From: Gavia stellata
Lineage: Eukaryota; Chordata; Aves; Gaviiformes; Gaviidae
Direction: 5' to 3'
NCBI RefSeq assembly: GCF_030936135.1
Contig: NC_082603.1
Span: 18,677,880 to 18,741,879 of the forward strand
DNA: 64,000 nucleotides
Position 1 is the stretch's first letter, and the number at the start of each line of letters is the position of its first letter. The notes under the pieces are model-generated. The model saw only the letters and a list, made by a program, of their open reading frames with translations. It was not told the DNA's origin and ran no database searches. This document shows positions 62,315 to 64,000 of this stretch, one piece after another. Both the position numbers and the translations under genes were made by a program.

Positions 62315-62475
62315 GAAGGATTGCCTACTTGTTAGGGCACTAGAGCTTGAGATACAGGAGACAGGTTCAATTCCAGCTTTATCACAGACTTTTGGTAAGA
62401 CAATTAATTTCTTTGTATCTCTGTTTTCCTTCAATGAAATGAGAGTAGTAGTGTTTCTTGATGCTGCAATAACAA
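62315..62475 (+). repeat. MIR-like tRNA-derived SINE
   Basis: Contains a B-box-like stretch (AGGTTCAATTCC) with the order typical of MIR elements: CACTAGAGCTTGAGA, the B box, TTTGGTAAGACAATTAATTT, CTCTGTTTTCCTTCAATG, then a purine-rich end. Diverged. Confidence 0.55.
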
Positions 62476-63112
62476 GGGGGATATAAGTACCTCAAACTTA
62501 ATTTTATACAGAATCTTCTCAGTTTCCCAGCTTAACTGCTTATAAGATTGTGTAACTTCATTTTAAGTATTCCAGTTTTGTTGAGAGAAAACAGAGCTTT
62601 GCAACGTGGTAGGTGCTTGAGGGTTACACTCTGCATTGCATATAGAACACTGGAATGTAAACTGTGTTCCCAGGTCAGAACAGGAGTTCATCTAGTCAGC
62701 AACTTGGGTCAACCAAGGCATGTGTCAGATCCTTCAAAACAGGTGTTCAAACCATTATACTGGGCAGTTGTAGCATATTTTGCCCATATGAGAAATTTCT
62801 TTTAGTGTGCAAGCCACTTTGAAGGTCAGCTTTTGCCCGAGTCAGTTTTTCATATGCTGTAAGTATTTGTATTCTATTTAATGGAGTTGGATATTCTCAC
62901 TGAACATGCTGAGATCTTAACAAAATTCAGAAAAACCCAGGATTAGATCTTGGCTTCAGTTGTAACTTTTGACATTGAATTCCACAACTTAATTATGCAC
63001 CATATAACTATTTGCTTCTATCATTATTAAACATATTGCCATTCAATTTAATCACAAGTTTCTTTGTATTAGGAAGAAAGATAAATAGAAGCAGCATCTG
63101 ACTTTCTATTAG

Positions 63113-63244
63113 GTGCTTTCCCTGGTAGAAAGTGTTAGGGAAAGCAGGAGGTCAGAGTTAGATCTTGATGAGGACATACCTCTCCTGCTTAACACCGATC
63201 TTAAACTCATGGAAATCTTAGCCCTGTACCTAGAAATGGCTTGA
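63113..63244 (+). CDS. exon-like open frame, strand uncertain
   Basis: Plus strand: acceptor GACTTTCTATTAG then 43 open codons (including SELDLDEDIPLLLNTDLKLM) to TGA at 63242-63244. The minus strand of the same DNA also shows an exon-like unit with an excellent acceptor (CTCTTTTTTCTTTTAG) and donor GAG|GTATGT. Only one can be real. Confidence 0.25.
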   Translation: MLSLVESVRESRRSELDLDEDIPLLLNTDLKLMEILALYLEMA

Positions 63245-63619
63245 AGACTATCAAGTGATGACATAACTGGGCTAAAAGAAAAAAGAGTCTTAAGAATTCT
63301 CATGACCTTCTGGAAGAAAGAATGCTACTTAAGGTATCATTTTAAGATGTCAGTTAATTGGTTGGCTTTCTCAAAGTAATAAGGTGGACCTGAACCCCAC
63401 TGTAAGCTGAATCTGTGAAAACCTGAAAACTCATGCAGGTCCAGCTATTCTGTTTTAAAACTAGTTTCAAGGCACAAGAAAAAATAAATAGGAAGACTTG
63501 AATCATTAAATATTTAAACTTAAAATGCTATGAGAGCTGTAAAGTGAAGGCTTATTTTACTTGTCAATACATTTTTAGCTAGGGAAGGTTACTTAATGCA
63601 GTTAAGATTTATGTTACAG

Positions 63620-63755
63620 TTAATTATAAAAGTCCTGCAGTTGATAAGGCTTTAGCTTTTAGCAAACTGAAACAATTTCAAGAAGAGCTGGCCAACAGAA
63701 CAAATTTACCCATGGCAGCATGCAGAATTCTCATTACTAACTGGAAAGATTTGAG
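63620..63755 (+). CDS. candidate coding exon of a plus-strand gene
   Basis: Acceptor TTATGTTACAG, donor TTGAG|GTGAGA; 44 open codons in one frame (NYKSPAVDKALAFSKLKQFQ then EELANRTNLPMAACRILITN), phase 1 in and 2 out. The other frames close quickly. Protein-like, but I do not recognise the family. It would fit a gene starting at the 57 kb island and running off the right edge. Confidence 0.45.
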
Positions 63756-64000
63756 GTGAGACTTCTTATTCCTTGTAGTACAAGGAGTAGTCTAGCATGT
63801 GAAAAAAGATGTGTGTGGGGCTCAGTCTAAGTAGTAGTTGTGTCATTTGTATTAATAGAGTACAGCCAAACATTAATCATATTTACCAAAACATACACTG
63901 TAAAATAGGATTAATCTTCTAAACCGTATGTGTGTTTTTAAATAGATGCAGTGCAGATTACCTAGTCAGAACTCCCTCTTAAGTCCCCCTTGTTCTGTGT

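Larger units (their letters stand above)
57531..63110. other. intron-like stretch, no exon supported
   Basis: AT-rich sequence with the 93-bp minisatellite and a MIR-like SINE. A 25-base unit at 62017-62041 (acceptor TTTGCTTTCCAG, donor GAA|GTAAGT) could be a tiny exon. A long pyrimidine tract ending in CAG at about 61059 has no clear exon after it. Confidence 0.4.

Noticed and set aside
57531-64000. KYAT3 exons expected from gene order
   Set aside because: No stretch resembling the conserved aminotransferase core was found, so the gene was not called.

Overview
The window is vertebrate nuclear DNA, almost certainly from a bird. Three things point that way: a 5'-truncated CR1 retrotransposon (the main avian LINE), low overall repeat content with compact introns, and an LRRC8B gene whose strand and spacing to the next CpG-island promoter fit the conserved order LRRC8B then LRRC8C. 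All clearly coding genes read on the minus strand, so transcription runs from high to low coordinates.

Layout. 1-6.2 kb is non-coding and probably lies in the first intron of LRRC8C. 6.2-7.6 kb is a CpG island with a minus-strand splice donor, read as the LRRC8C promoter and first exon. 7.6-26.4 kb has no gene I can support. 26.4-31.0 kb holds the 3' UTR and both coding exons of LRRC8B, a subunit of the volume-regulated anion channel (802 residues when spliced). 31.2-44.3 kb holds a chain of about 20 small minus-strand exons whose frames and intron phases mostly agree. Together they would encode about 600 residues of a leucine-rich, apparently all-helical protein that I do not recognise. A CR1 copy and a MIR-like SINE lie in its introns. 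44.6-46.15 kb is a second CpG island, probably the LRRC8B promoter. If so, the unrecognised gene sits inside or across the LRRC8B 5' region on the same strand. 46.2-56.6 kb has scattered coding-like fragments, some broken and some phase-compatible with the unrecognised gene. 56.6-57.5 kb is a third CpG island with good splice donors on both strands, a probable divergent promoter. 57.5-64 kb is mostly intronic-looking, with a 3 x 93 bp minisatellite, a MIR-like SINE and one good candidate coding exon on the plus strand near the right edge.

The most interesting item is the unrecognised gene. One exon carries an in-frame TAG although the frames on both sides are intact, so it may be a recently inactivated gene, a mis-modelled exon or a polymorphism. 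Exon calls were made by eye from splice motifs, open frame and phase, with no database search. The long open frames inside the GC-rich islands are not treated as genes.
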